64,000 nt of DNA from JAYQKL01 sp049889535 (GCA_049889535.1 JBMHDF010000008.1:33010-97009); one strand, 5' to 3'. Positions 27,110 through 36,241 are shown, counted from the stretch's first letter. Notes: a model not told the origin generated them from the letters alone. Made by a program: numbers and translations.

Positions 27110-28558
27110 GTGTCCCAGCCCATCATTGTGTGGTTCCGTCAAGATTTACGAATTGATGATAATCCGGCCCTTAATTTTGCGATTGAGAGCAAGAAGCCGG
27201 TTATCCCTATTTATATTGTTTCTGATGATGCACGCCCATTAGGGGCTATGAGTCTGTGGTGGCGTGATGCCTCACTCAAAAGTCTTGCGCAAAAATTAGC
27301 AGATATCGGCGCCCAACTGTTGATTGCAGAGGGGTCTCCTCTTGAAATCCTCAAATCACTTATTTCCGAAACCAAAGCCAATTCAGTATGTTGGAATAGG
27401 GTTTATGAACCCGCACTGGTGGCACGAGACAAAATTATCAAGCAGGAGCTTAAGGATAACGCCATTCAGGTTGAAAGCTTTAACGCCAGCTTGCTATTTG
27501 AACCTTGGGAGATACAAAATAAATCCGGCACGCCCTTTAAAGTTTTCACACCATTTTGGCGCCATTGTATGGCGCGGGCGCAAGACACCCCTCTCAGCCC
27601 CCCCATCAATCCACCAAAACACATAACTGGCTATCAAGGTGACATTGAAAACACGCCACTTACCCATATCGACCAAGCGCTAAATGCCCCATTGCCCGAC
27701 CACGCAAATCAAACATCTGGTTTATTTTTTCCAGGCGAAGGTGGCGCCTGGGCAAAGTTAAATCAATTTACTGCCAGTGCTTTAGAACAATATGCTGATG
27801 GACGCGATTTCCCCGCGCTTGATGCAACATCGCGCCTGTCACCGCATTTACGCTGGGGTGAAATTAGCCCACGCCGCATATGGGCGCATCTTCATCAAAG
27901 CGCTGAACAAGGCAATATTCGTGCAAATAATCTGAATAAATTTTTATCCGAACTGGGCTGGCGCGAGTTTTCGACACATTTAATGTTCATTAACCCCAAT
28001 ATGCATGAAGAAAATTTACAAAAACAATTTGACGCTTTTGCGTGGGAAAAAAATGATGAATTATTAGAGCGCTGGAAATATGGCGAAACTGGTTATCCGA
28101 TGGTTGATGCGGGCATGCGCGAATTATTGACAACCGGTTTTATGCATAATCGTGTGCGCATGATTACGGCAAGCTTCCTGATAAAACATCTTTTGATTGA
28201 CTGGCGCGAAGGTGAAAAATGGTTTTGGGAACGCCTAGTTGATGCAGATATGGCGAACAACCCGGCTGGCTGGCAATGGGTTGCAGGATGCGGTGCTGAT
28301 GCCGCGCCTTTTTTCAGAATTTTTAATCCGATTATTCAAGGGCAGAAATTTGACCCTGATGGCACCTATATAAAACACCATCTGCCAGCCCTTAAAAAAT
28401 TAAGCGGCAAAACATTATTTTCTCCATGGACGGCGAAACCAGAAATATTAAACCACGCCCATATTGAACTTGGAACGGACTACCCTGCCCCCATAGTTCA
28501 ACATGATCAGGCACGAGAACGGGCATTAACAGCCTTTAAAAATTTAAGGGCAGAGTAA
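27110..28558 (+). CDS. phrB: Deoxyribodipyrimidine photolyase
   Basis: 482-residue blue-light flavoprotein that reverses UV-induced pyrimidine dimers. The start is the GTG at 27110, preceded by a near-perfect AAGGAGGATG. Family segments: IIVWFRQDLRIDDNPAL at the N-terminus, FLSELGWREFSTHLM, GYPMVDAGMRELLTTGFMHN and WQWVAGCGADAAPFFRIFNP at the FAD domain, with WYGE-type residues replaced by the local equivalent. Length and motifs fit class I CPD photolyases. It heads a plus-strand run through the lipid-modification genes. Confidence 0.93.
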   Translation: MSQPIIVWFRQDLRIDDNPALNFAIESKKPVIPIYIVSDDARPLGAMSLWWRDASLKSLAQKLADIGAQLLIAEGSPLEILKSLISETKANSVCWNRVYEPALVARDKIIKQELKDNAIQVESFNASLLFEPWEIQNKSGTPFKVFTPFWRHCMARAQDTPLSPPINPPKHITGYQGDIENTPLTHIDQALNAPLPDHANQTSGLFFPGEGGAWAKLNQFTASALEQYADGRDFPALDATSRLSPHLRWGEISPRRIWAHLHQSAEQGNIRANNLNKFLSELGWREFSTHLMFINPNMHEENLQKQFDAFAWEKNDELLERWKYGETGYPMVDAGMRELLTTGFMHNRVRMITASFLIKHLLIDWREGEKWFWERLVDADMANNPAGWQWVAGCGADAAPFFRIFNPIIQGQKFDPDGTYIKHHLPALKKLSGKTLFSPWTAKPEILNHAHIELGTDYPAPIVQHDQARERALTAFKNLRAE

Positions 28559-28575
28559 AAATAGAAAGCTTAATC

Positions 28576-29889
28576 ATGAAAATTGCTGTTATTGGTGCGG
28601 GTATTTCCGGTCTTGCGTCTGCGTATTTTTTATCTCAAAAACACGAAGTCACCTTATTTGAAAAACGCAAACGACTTGGTGGGCATAGCGCGACCAAGAC
28701 GATTGATTATGACAACACCTATTTGCGCGTGGATACGGGTTTTATCGTTTACAATGACCTGAATTATCCAAATTTAGTGAAGCTCTTTAAGCATTTAAAT
28801 GTGCCAACCGAAGCCAGCAATATGAGCTTTTCATTCAGTGCTTCAAGCAATGATGCGCCAGGCATATTTGAATGGGCTGGCCATAGCCTCAACAGCGTGT
28901 TTGCCCAGCGAAAAAATTTATTCAGACCTAAATTCTGGCATATGCTCTTTGAAATTTTGCGCTTTAATAAATTGGTGCGCAAAATGGAGATTGGAGAAAC
29001 CAACAATCATGACCTGTCTTTAAAAGACTGGCTGGTGGCTCATCGTTTTTCACAAAACTTTCAATCTTCGTACTTATTGCCTATGGCAGCAGCAATTTGG
29101 TCAACGCCAGCACAGGAGATTCTCGCCTTTCCTGCTATGCGCTTTATGGCATTTTTCAAAAACCATCGGCTTGTTGACAAAGACCGTCCAAAATGGCGTA
29201 CCGTGCGCGGTGGTAGCCAGGAATATGTCAAAAAAATTGCTTCGCATTTGTCTCATATTCAACTCGATACCCATATCGAAAAAGTTGTCCGACACGATAA
29301 AGGGGTTCGCATTCATTTAATCGATGAGACACACCAAGATTTCGACGCCGTTGTTTTTGCAACCCACACCAATCAATGTTTATCCATGCTCGACACACCA
29401 ACCCCCGCAGAGCAAGAAATTTTAGGGGCTATTGCCTATAAGCCGAACAAAGTTTATCTCCATCGGGACCAAAACTATATGCCCCAAAGGCGCCTTACAT
29501 GGGCAGCATGGAATTATTTGAGTGAACTGCCGTCTCAAGAAAAAAGCGAATTGGCGGTCACTTACTGGATGAATAAATTACAAAATTTAAGCGATGAAAT
29601 GCCGGTTTTTGTCACGCTGAACCCCAAACAAGCGCCGCGCAAGGAATTGACTTTTGGGGTTTATGAATATGACCATCCACAATTTAACCGCGCGGCGCTG
29701 ATGGCGCAGGATAATTTATCCGCCATTCAGGGCCAGCAAAATACATATTTCTGCGGCGCGTGGACGGGTTATGGCTTCCATGAAGATGGGTTGAAATCAG
29801 CCATTGCCATAGCGCGGGCTTTTGAGGTGGCGCTGCCATGGGAAACACACACACCTAAGAGTAAAAAATTGCCACAGGCGGCCGAATGA
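28576..29889 (+). CDS. FAD-dependent oxidoreductase (amine oxidase/desaturase-like)
   Basis: 437 residues with an N-terminal Rossmann FAD-binding motif VIGAGISGLASAYFL and the adjacent FEKRKRLGGHSATK segment of the flavin amine-oxidase/phytoene-desaturase superfamily. The C-terminal FCGAWTGYGFHEDGLKSAIA closes the FAD site. This family is usually found beside DUF1365 and a cyclopropane-type methyltransferase, and some members in photosynthetic bacteria act as fatty-acyl desaturases in furan fatty acid synthesis. The exact substrate here is inferred only from context. It overlaps DUF1365 by 4 bases. Confidence 0.88.
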   Translation: MKIAVIGAGISGLASAYFLSQKHEVTLFEKRKRLGGHSATKTIDYDNTYLRVDTGFIVYNDLNYPNLVKLFKHLNVPTEASNMSFSFSASSNDAPGIFEWAGHSLNSVFAQRKNLFRPKFWHMLFEILRFNKLVRKMEIGETNNHDLSLKDWLVAHRFSQNFQSSYLLPMAAAIWSTPAQEILAFPAMRFMAFFKNHRLVDKDRPKWRTVRGGSQEYVKKIASHLSHIQLDTHIEKVVRHDKGVRIHLIDETHQDFDAVVFATHTNQCLSMLDTPTPAEQEILGAIAYKPNKVYLHRDQNYMPQRRLTWAAWNYLSELPSQEKSELAVTYWMNKLQNLSDEMPVFVTLNPKQAPRKELTFGVYEYDHPQFNRAALMAQDNLSAIQGQQNTYFCGAWTGYGFHEDGLKSAIAIARAFEVALPWETHTPKSKKLPQAAE

Positions 29890-30653
29890 CAGATTTATCA
29901 AATTCAGAGGCGGGCATTTATATTGGTGAGGTACGCCACGCACGCTATGCGCCAAAACGTCACCGCTTTGTGTACCGAGTCTTTTCGTGCTTATTCGATA
30001 TTGATGCCCTAGAAGCCTATCACCAAAATCTAAAGTGGTTTTCCTTTAACAAGTTTAACCTATTTAGTCTTTGGCAAAAAGACCATGCGGCAAAAGACGG
30101 AACAGCCATTAGGCCGTTTTTGGACAAGCTTATTGCTCAAGCCGGATTAGGTCGCCCAGATAAAATTTTAATGCTTTGCTATCCGCGTATTCTTGGCATT
30201 GGGTTCAACCCCATCACGATTTATTATTGTTATGCACAAGACCAAATTATGGCCATGATTTATGAGGTTCGAAACACTTTCGGCGGCGATCATCTCTATA
30301 TTGTACCCTTAAAAGGCGAAGATGAACTCGCCAATCACAACCGCAAAAAACAACTCCATGTCTCCCCTTTTATGGGCATGGAGGCAAGCTATGGCTTTAC
30401 AGCCGAGCCACCAAATGACAGAATAAAATTTGTTATTAGGGAATATTATAAAAATAAGCCGATTTTGATAGCCAGCTTTATAGGCAAAAAAAAGCAGCTA
30501 ACAGACAGCGCCCTTTTGACAAGTTTTTTGAAACATCCGCTGATGATGCTGAAAGTTGTCATTGGGATACATTATGAGGCGATTAAAATATTCATTAAAG
30601 GCGTTCCGTATGTGAAGGGGCAAAACAAGCCAAGTAAAAGGATAAGCTTTTAG
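29886..30653 (+). CDS. DUF1365 family protein
   Basis: 255 residues. Recognisable family segments: GEVRHARYAPKRHRFVYRVF at the start, LMLCYPRILGIGFNPITIYY, and YEVRNTFGGDHLYIVP. The function of DUF1365 is not established, but it nearly always lies next to the FAD oxidoreductase and the cyclopropane-type methyltransferase, as here. It starts within the last codons of the FAD gene (ATGA overlap), so the two are translationally coupled. No membrane helix is obvious. Confidence 0.9.
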   Translation: MTDLSNSEAGIYIGEVRHARYAPKRHRFVYRVFSCLFDIDALEAYHQNLKWFSFNKFNLFSLWQKDHAAKDGTAIRPFLDKLIAQAGLGRPDKILMLCYPRILGIGFNPITIYYCYAQDQIMAMIYEVRNTFGGDHLYIVPLKGEDELANHNRKKQLHVSPFMGMEASYGFTAEPPNDRIKFVIREYYKNKPILIASFIGKKKQLTDSALLTSFLKHPLMMLKVVIGIHYEAIKIFIKGVPYVKGQNKPSKRISF

Positions 30654-30666
30654 ACGACTGGAGACC

Positions 30667-31908
30667 ATGATGCAGAACACTAATCATGCCAACACTAAGA
30701 CGCCGACACTTGATGCGCGTCTGCCCAAATTTCAACATCTGATTTCAGCAATTTTTAAAAACCTGAAATATGGAAAAATAAATATTGTGTGGGCTGATGG
30801 CGGGCATGAAACTTTTAATGGTTCGGAACCACTAACTAATGACCTCGAAGCGACCCTACATATTCATAATAATAGGTTTTTCCGCCGCGTCATAAAAAGT
30901 GGCAGTCTGGGGTTTGCCGAAAGCTATATGGAAGGCGAATGGACAACCCCTAATTTAGCAGTTCTACTCGAACTCTTGTCGCGCAATATTCATGCCTTTG
31001 AGAACAAAATTGGCAAGAGCAGAATTATAAGGCTGTTACAGCGCTTGGTTCATGTTATGCGCCCCAATACACGCAAAGGAGCTGAGAAAAATATTCATGC
31101 GCATTATGATTTGGGTAATGATTTTTATGAGCTATGGCTGGACCCAAGCATGACTTATTCTGCTGCGTATTTCTCAAATCAAAACTTCAACCTTGAGCAA
31201 GCGCAAAGAGAAAAATACCGTAACCTAGCCGAAATGATTGACTTAAAACCCGAACATCATGTGCTTGAAATTGGCTGTGGCTGGGGTGGCTTTGCAGAAT
31301 TCGCCGCCCGAGAAATAGGCTGCAAAATAACAGGCATCACAATCAGCAAGGAACAGCTGGCCTATGCAAAAGAGCGCATGGTACGACAAAATCTAACAGG
31401 TCAGGTCGACCTGCAATATACAGATTACCGCGATGTACATGAACGCTATGACCGCATTGTGTCCATTGAAATGTTTGAGGCTGTTGGCGAGACTTATTGG
31501 GAGACATATTTTAAACAAATTAAAAATTGTTTAAAAACGGGCGGCAAGGCAGGCCTGCAAATTATTACCATTAATAATGATGCCTTTGAAAAATATCGAA
31601 AGCGCACGGATTTTATTCAAAAATATATTTTTCCCGGTGGCATGCTCCCATCGACTGAACGCCTTCAAAAAGAATTTAACAAGGCTAATCTGCATTTAAT
31701 GAATAAGCTTGATTTAGGCATTGATTATGCCAATACGCTGGCAAAATGGGACACAAGCTTTCATGAAAAATGGCAAGAGATAAAAAAACTTGGTTTTGAT
31801 CAAAAGTTTAAAAATTTGTGGCATTATTACCTCGCCTATTGCGAAGCAGGTTTTCGAACAAAACATATTGATGTGTCGCAATTTGTTCTAGAAAACAAAT
31901 CTAACTAA
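30667..31908 (+). CDS. cfa: Cyclopropane-fatty-acyl-phospholipid synthase family methyltransferase
   Basis: 413 residues. The SAM-binding motif is HVLEIGCGWGGFAEFAARE near residue 200, with the family segments NIHAHYDLGNDFYELWLDPSMTYSAAYF split over the preceding region, SIEMFEAVGETYWETYF and KYIFPGGMLPSTERL. It would methylate or cyclopropanate unsaturated acyl chains of membrane phospholipids. In a cluster with a FAD oxidoreductase and DUF1365 it could equally be a UfaM-like methyltransferase giving branched or furan fatty acids. The ATG at 30670 is an equally good start. Confidence 0.92.
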   Translation: MMQNTNHANTKTPTLDARLPKFQHLISAIFKNLKYGKINIVWADGGHETFNGSEPLTNDLEATLHIHNNRFFRRVIKSGSLGFAESYMEGEWTTPNLAVLLELLSRNIHAFENKIGKSRIIRLLQRLVHVMRPNTRKGAEKNIHAHYDLGNDFYELWLDPSMTYSAAYFSNQNFNLEQAQREKYRNLAEMIDLKPEHHVLEIGCGWGGFAEFAAREIGCKITGITISKEQLAYAKERMVRQNLTGQVDLQYTDYRDVHERYDRIVSIEMFEAVGETYWETYFKQIKNCLKTGGKAGLQIITINNDAFEKYRKRTDFIQKYIFPGGMLPSTERLQKEFNKANLHLMNKLDLGIDYANTLAKWDTSFHEKWQEIKKLGFDQKFKNLWHYYLAYCEAGFRTKHIDVSQFVLENKSN

Positions 31909-31960
31909 TCTAATTACCCGCATAAAGCGTATAAAAATTACTTCTTAAAAGGTAATTATT

Positions 31961-32440
31961 TTGCGTCATAAAAAACAAATAACAAATTTCAGATTGGAAG
32001 ACTTTTTTAGAGGTGATTTCCATTCTTATGGAAAAATCCTGAATCGCAAAGGAGAAACTATCAGAAATTTCAGCGTCACTGGAAATGCAGTTTTTCGTAA
32101 AGAAACGCTCATTCTCGATGAAAATCTCATCTATGATGATGGCGCTCAAGAGCATAGAATCTGGCAAATTTTAACATTACCAAGCGGGCGCTATGAAGGT
32201 CATACGCACGGACTTGTTGGCAAGGCTCCAATAGGGTGCGTGGAAGATAATATTTTTCGTTGGCGTTATCGTCTTAAAATACCGATACGCAATATCCACA
32301 TGACATTTTGCTTTCGTGATGAAATGTCTTTATCCGACCATTATATCAGCAATTCAGGTAAAATTAGCCTTTTTGGAATTGATATTCTGTCGATTGAGCA
32401 GAAATTCTTTCAAGGCAAAATTAGCGCGCAAGCAATTTAA
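31961..32440 (+). CDS. DUF3833-like protein
   Basis: 159 residues, starting at a TTG that has AAAGG eight bases upstream. The sequence matches the look of DUF3833 (FFRGDFHSYGKILNRKGE, LPSGRYEGHTHGLVGKA, WRYRLKIPIRN), a small beta-rich family that is a frequent member of clusters with cfa and DUF1365. Function unknown. Many members are lipoproteins, but no signal or lipobox is visible here. Its 3' end overlaps the convergent SDR gene by 20 bases. Confidence 0.78.
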   Translation: MRHKKQITNFRLEDFFRGDFHSYGKILNRKGETIRNFSVTGNAVFRKETLILDENLIYDDGAQEHRIWQILTLPSGRYEGHTHGLVGKAPIGCVEDNIFRWRYRLKIPIRNIHMTFCFRDEMSLSDHYISNSGKISLFGIDILSIEQKFFQGKISAQAI

Positions 32441-33149
32441 GATAAAGGCCGCGCGGCAAACAAGACAAAAGCCATAACCAAAATGTAAAGCGCTTGGGAA
32501 AAGCAATATGCGCTTTTCTTTTTTCCAATCCCTCATAAACACGCTTGGCGGCATCATCAACATTCATCAAAAATGGCATATTAAATTTATTTGGCGCGGT
32601 GGCTGGCGTATCAACAAACCCTGGTGCAATGACAGAAACACTTACCCCACTGGCCTTTAAATCTAGCGCTAGGGCTTCCCCCATATTGGTTAAGGCCGCT
32701 TTAGTCGCCCCATAGGCAGCAGATGTTTGCAAGCCATTATAACCTGCAACAGATGACACAATAGCAATATGCCCCTGCCCCCGCTCAGCCATATATGGCA
32801 CAATAGGCGCCAACATGTTAACGGTTCCCGTCACATTAACTTCGAAACTGCGATCAAAAATCTCCGCATTGAAATCAGGTAATTTGGTTGGCAAATAAAT
32901 ACCTGCATTGGCGATGGCTAAATCAAGCTGCCCAAATTCAGATTTAATTTTTTCAAAACAAGTGCGCATCATATCGCGGTCAGTCACATCACAAGCCACA
33001 GGCAAAATATTGTCGAACTCTGCAGCCAATGCGTTCAGTTCATCTTCACGCCGCGCCGAAATAGCGACTTGCCAGCCATAATGCGCATAAAGCTTTGCTA
33101 ATGCCGCTCCAATTCCTGAACTGGCGCCTGTAATCCACACACTCGGCAT
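32421..33149 (-). CDS. SDR family oxidoreductase
   Basis: 242 residues. NAD(P)-binding ITGASSGIGAALAKLYA is at residues 6-22, NAG follows in IANAGIYLP, and the catalytic Ser and YxxxK are in VSSVAGYNGLQTSAAYGATK. A hydrophobic C-terminus (FTFWLWLLSCLPRGLYLKLL) suggests membrane association. SDR genes of this kind recur in the phr-cfa-DUF1365 clusters. It is transcribed towards the plus-strand run and overlaps the end of DUF3833. Substrate unknown. Confidence 0.88.
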   Translation of the reverse strand: MPSVWITGASSGIGAALAKLYAHYGWQVAISARREDELNALAAEFDNILPVACDVTDRDMMRTCFEKIKSEFGQLDLAIANAGIYLPTKLPDFNAEIFDRSFEVNVTGTVNMLAPIVPYMAERGQGHIAIVSSVAGYNGLQTSAAYGATKAALTNMGEALALDLKASGVSVSVIAPGFVDTPATAPNKFNMPFLMNVDDAAKRVYEGLEKRKAHIAFPKRFTFWLWLLSCLPRGLYLKLLAR

Positions 33150-33198
33150 TGTCTCATGCTCCTTAATTTATTACGAAGTCTAAAATGTAGCGCGTTTT

Positions 33199-33933
33199 TT
33201 AATCGTCAAATTTACGCCATTTATGCGCAGGTGGCACTTGGTTTTTTTCATCAAAAACATATACCACATCACGGTTCTTACCATAGCGCGAGCCTAGCCA
33301 TTTTCCGTCTTGCGAATATAAAATATCAATCGGAATATCTTTGTTAGCGACAAAATAATGGCCTTGCATATCTTCAATTTTATCTTCGCCCTTATACAGC
33401 GTATCCATTTCAAGAATTTTACCAGAGGCGCTGTCTATGAGCCTCAACTCCTGAGTAAAACCTGGAAACCAATAAGACGCTGGCTTTAAATTCCCAGCCA
33501 ACAACTCTTCCGTCTCGCCATTATCAAGCACCAGCATGTCATTTACTCGGCGAATGTTTAAGCGCGCATTTTCACCATTTAAAAAAGTGCGTGATTGTAA
33601 TGATTGCAGAGCGTTTCCATCCCAAATTTCTTCGCTTTTATGCAGAAAATCATAAACTTTGATAAAGCCAAGCTTCACAATAATATCGATGTGAATATTG
33701 ACCCGCACGCTGCCATTTTCCAGCTCTTCAAAATCAAGCTGATGATAGCCAATATTTTTGCCATTACGATAAATCAAAAAGCGTAACTGCTTATCGGCTG
33801 GCAAATGTAATAATTTATCTTGGAAAGGGTGCTGCTTCGCGCTCATCAACTCTTCATAAGCAAAAGACTTAGAAAGCGGCACAAAACATAAAAGCAGAAC
33901 TAAAAAACTAGGAAATAAAATCCTTAACAACAC
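33199..33933 (-). CDS. DUF6134-like exported protein
   Basis: 244 residues with an N-terminal signal peptide (LLRILFPSFLVLLLCFVPL, cleaved near SFAYE) and a beta-rich remainder (LRFLIYRNGKNIGYHQLDFEEL, AGNLKPASYWFPG). I recognise it tentatively as DUF6134, a periplasmic family of unknown function. The start is a GTG inside the 3' end of the ChrR-like gene (26-base overlap), which suggests coupled translation with that gene. Confidence 0.7.
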   Translation of the reverse strand: MLLRILFPSFLVLLLCFVPLSKSFAYEELMSAKQHPFQDKLLHLPADKQLRFLIYRNGKNIGYHQLDFEELENGSVRVNIHIDIIVKLGFIKVYDFLHKSEEIWDGNALQSLQSRTFLNGENARLNIRRVNDMLVLDNGETEELLAGNLKPASYWFPGFTQELRLIDSASGKILEMDTLYKGEDKIEDMQGHYFVANKDIPIDILYSQDGKWLGSRYGKNRDVVYVFDEKNQVPPAHKWRKFDD

Positions 33934-34546
33934 GCCCTAACCTATCCTTGAATTTCAAAGAACCACTTGTAACGGCAAGGCAAAGACATTCTCTTTCACC
34001 AACCGCTTTCGGGCGGTGTTCGACCCCATCATCGGCAATGGCTAAATCGCCGCGCTGGTAAATTTTGTCACCATCTTTAAAAGCCCCGCGCAAAACAAGT
34101 GTTGCCTCAATGCCATCATGCGTATGACGGGGGGCAGACTTTCCTGGCTTGATTTTTAACAAACGAACTTCTGTGTTGTCACATAAATCAGCAATAGCGA
34201 GAGTTTTGACACCCGGATAGCTGAAACGCCATTTTTTCTGGTCAATATCGCAATCAAACAAAGCTCGAATGGGCAGCGGCAGGTCCTCATTAAAAGAGAA
34301 CTTCTTTGATGGGCCCTCTATATTTTCGGGCTTGTCAAGAAGCTCCAATAGAGTGTCAAGCGCCTCATCAGACAGTTCAACTGGGCTTTCATATTCAAGC
34401 AGAGCAGCGTTTATTTCTTCGTATTGTTCAAGCTTTTGACGCGCTTCTGGCTCCATACTGACATAGCTAGATACCACCAAACTTAAACCAGCATCAAGCT
34501 GGCCGGATGAATATCTCATCAGTAAATCGTCTATTTCTCGTCCCAT
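33908..34546 (-). CDS. ChrR-like cupin protein lacking the N-terminal zinc ligands
   Basis: 212 residues from the ATG at 34546 (AGGATTAACG upstream). Its two-part layout matches ChrR, the anti-sigma factor that holds RpoE until singlet oxygen appears. The N-terminal helical domain (LLMRYSSGQLDAGLSLVVSS) aligns with the sigma-binding domain, but the zinc ligands of Rhodobacter ChrR (two His, two Cys) are replaced by Tyr28, Glu32, Ala35 and a non-His residue near position 3. The C-terminal cupin keeps its likely metal set: His141, His143, Glu147, His177. No ECF sigma gene is adjacent. It is divergent from cysK and overlaps the DUF6134-like gene. Confidence 0.82.
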   Translation of the reverse strand: MGREIDDLLMRYSSGQLDAGLSLVVSSYVSMEPEARQKLEQYEEINAALLEYESPVELSDEALDTLLELLDKPENIEGPSKKFSFNEDLPLPIRALFDCDIDQKKWRFSYPGVKTLAIADLCDNTEVRLLKIKPGKSAPRHTHDGIEATLVLRGAFKDGDKIYQRGDLAIADDGVEHRPKAVGERECLCLAVTSGSLKFKDRLGRVVKDFIS

Positions 34547-34700
34547 GACGTTAATCCTAGAATTGGAATAAACCATTAAATTAAATCTATAAATCAATAC
34601 GAAATATAATTCTATTTGGATTTATGGCAAATATATTTATTGGAAACTTGATATAAATTTTTCATCAGATTAAGAATAGGGGAAACAGAAAGGGAAAATC

Positions 34701-35699
34701 ATGCAATTTCATAACGGGCTTGTTGAGGCGATTGGAAATACTCCCCTTATTCTTCTCAAATCGGCTTCTGAAAAAACTGGCTGTACAATTTTAGGAAAAG
34801 CGGAATTCATGAACCCTGGCCAGTCGGTAAAAGATCGGGCGGCCTTATATATTATCAAAGACGCAGAAAAACGCGGCGTTTTAAAACCTGGGGGTACCAT
34901 TGTAGAGGGCACAGCAGGCAATACGGGCATTGGCATTGCTTTGGTCGCCAATGCATTAGGTTACAAATCAGTCATTGTTATTCCAGAGACACAAAGCCAA
35001 GAAAAAAAAGATATGCTGCGCCTCGCAGGGGCTGAATTAATCGAAGTGCCTGCGGTTCCGTATAAAGACCCCAATAATTATGTTAAATATTCTGGGCGAC
35101 TGGCTGAAGAAATGGCTGAAAAAAACCCTAATGGAGCGGTTTGGGCCAATCAATTTGATAATATTGCAAACAGGCAGGCACATATAGAAACAACAGGGCC
35201 TGAAATTTTTGAACAAACGAACGGTAAGGTCGATGGCTTTACCTGCGCGATTGGCACGGGCGGCACATTAGCTGGCGTGGGCATCGCCTTAAAAGAAAAA
35301 AACGCCGCTATTAAAATCGCTGCCGCTGACCCTATGGGCGCTACGATGTTTCATTGGTATAAAAATGGCGAGCTAAAATCTGAAGGCACATCTATTACAG
35401 AAGGCATTGGACAAGGGCGCGTCACAGAAAACCTTGTAGATGCCCCCATTGATGATGCCTATCAAATTTCAGATGAAGAAGCCCTGCCAATTGTTTTTGA
35501 TTTGCTCAAAAATGAAGGGCTTTGTCTGGGCGGCTCAAGCGGCATTAATATTGCGGGCGCAATGCGCATGGCTACAGAAATGGGACCCGGCCACACAATT
35601 GTGACCATCTTGTGCGATTATGGCACCCGCTATCAGAGCAAACTTTATAATCCAGAATTTTTGCGCGAAAAAAACCTACCCTGTCCTGACTGGCTCTAA
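34701..35699 (+). CDS. cysK: Cysteine synthase (O-acetylserine sulfhydrylase)
   Basis: PLP enzyme that makes cysteine from O-acetylserine and sulfide. 332 residues; the PLP lysine is Lys44 in GQSVKDRA, the phosphate-binding loop is EGTAGNTGIG, and the cofactor glycine loop is GTGGTLAG. The C-terminal part is longer than in the shortest CysK forms. An upstream purine-rich GGGAAACAGAAAGGG favours this start. A GNAT gene follows after two bases. Confidence 0.92.
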   Translation: MQFHNGLVEAIGNTPLILLKSASEKTGCTILGKAEFMNPGQSVKDRAALYIIKDAEKRGVLKPGGTIVEGTAGNTGIGIALVANALGYKSVIVIPETQSQEKKDMLRLAGAELIEVPAVPYKDPNNYVKYSGRLAEEMAEKNPNGAVWANQFDNIANRQAHIETTGPEIFEQTNGKVDGFTCAIGTGGTLAGVGIALKEKNAAIKIAAADPMGATMFHWYKNGELKSEGTSITEGIGQGRVTENLVDAPIDDAYQISDEEALPIVFDLLKNEGLCLGGSSGINIAGAMRMATEMGPGHTIVTILCDYGTRYQSKLYNPEFLREKNLPCPDWL

Positions 35700-35701
35700 T
35701 C

Positions 35702-36229
35702 ATGTTGCAACGTAAAGGGCAAGAGTTTCGGGCAATTGTCACGCATCTTGAAATGTGTACGCCGCCCAATATCACGCCTTTTTGGCCACACCCAAACCTT
35801 GTTTTGCAAGAAACCGCGCAGCCAGATATTCATTTATATCGGCAAATATATGACCAGATTGGGCGCCCCTATCATTGGGTTAATCGGCGTTATATTTCGG
35901 ATTACATGCTCAAACAAATTTTGCATCACCCTCAAAACCATGTTCATTATCTTTACGAAGATGATGAGATTATTGGGTTCACAGAAGTAAATGCACGCCG
36001 CTTCCCCGAAATTGAATTGGTGTTTGTTGGGCTCAAAGAAAGCGCGATTGGCAAAGGTTATGGCAAAGCCCTGCTGCATCACACCCTTGATTTCATTTGG
36101 TCACACGCGCCCCAACGCGTCATTATACAAACCAACACATTAGATAACCCCGCCGCGCTTCACCTGTATCAAAAATCCGGATTCACGCCGTTTGACCGTG
36201 AAGAAGTCACCATTATTGACAGGGGCTAA
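35702..36229 (+). CDS. GNAT family N-acetyltransferase
   Basis: 175 residues. The acetyl-CoA-binding part is visible as ELVFVGLKESAIGKGYGKAL, followed by LDNPAALHLYQKSGF, the usual end of the GNAT fold. The first 60 residues (FWPHPNLVLQE, GRPYHWVNRRYIS) are typical of a subfamily often annotated simply as GNAT. The acceptor is unknown. It lies two bases after cysK and is probably cotranscribed. Confidence 0.87.
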   Translation: MLQRKGQEFRAIVTHLEMCTPPNITPFWPHPNLVLQETAQPDIHLYRQIYDQIGRPYHWVNRRYISDYMLKQILHHPQNHVHYLYEDDEIIGFTEVNARRFPEIELVFVGLKESAIGKGYGKALLHHTLDFIWSHAPQRVIIQTNTLDNPAALHLYQKSGFTPFDREEVTIIDRG

Positions 36230-36241
36230 TGGTCTAACGGG

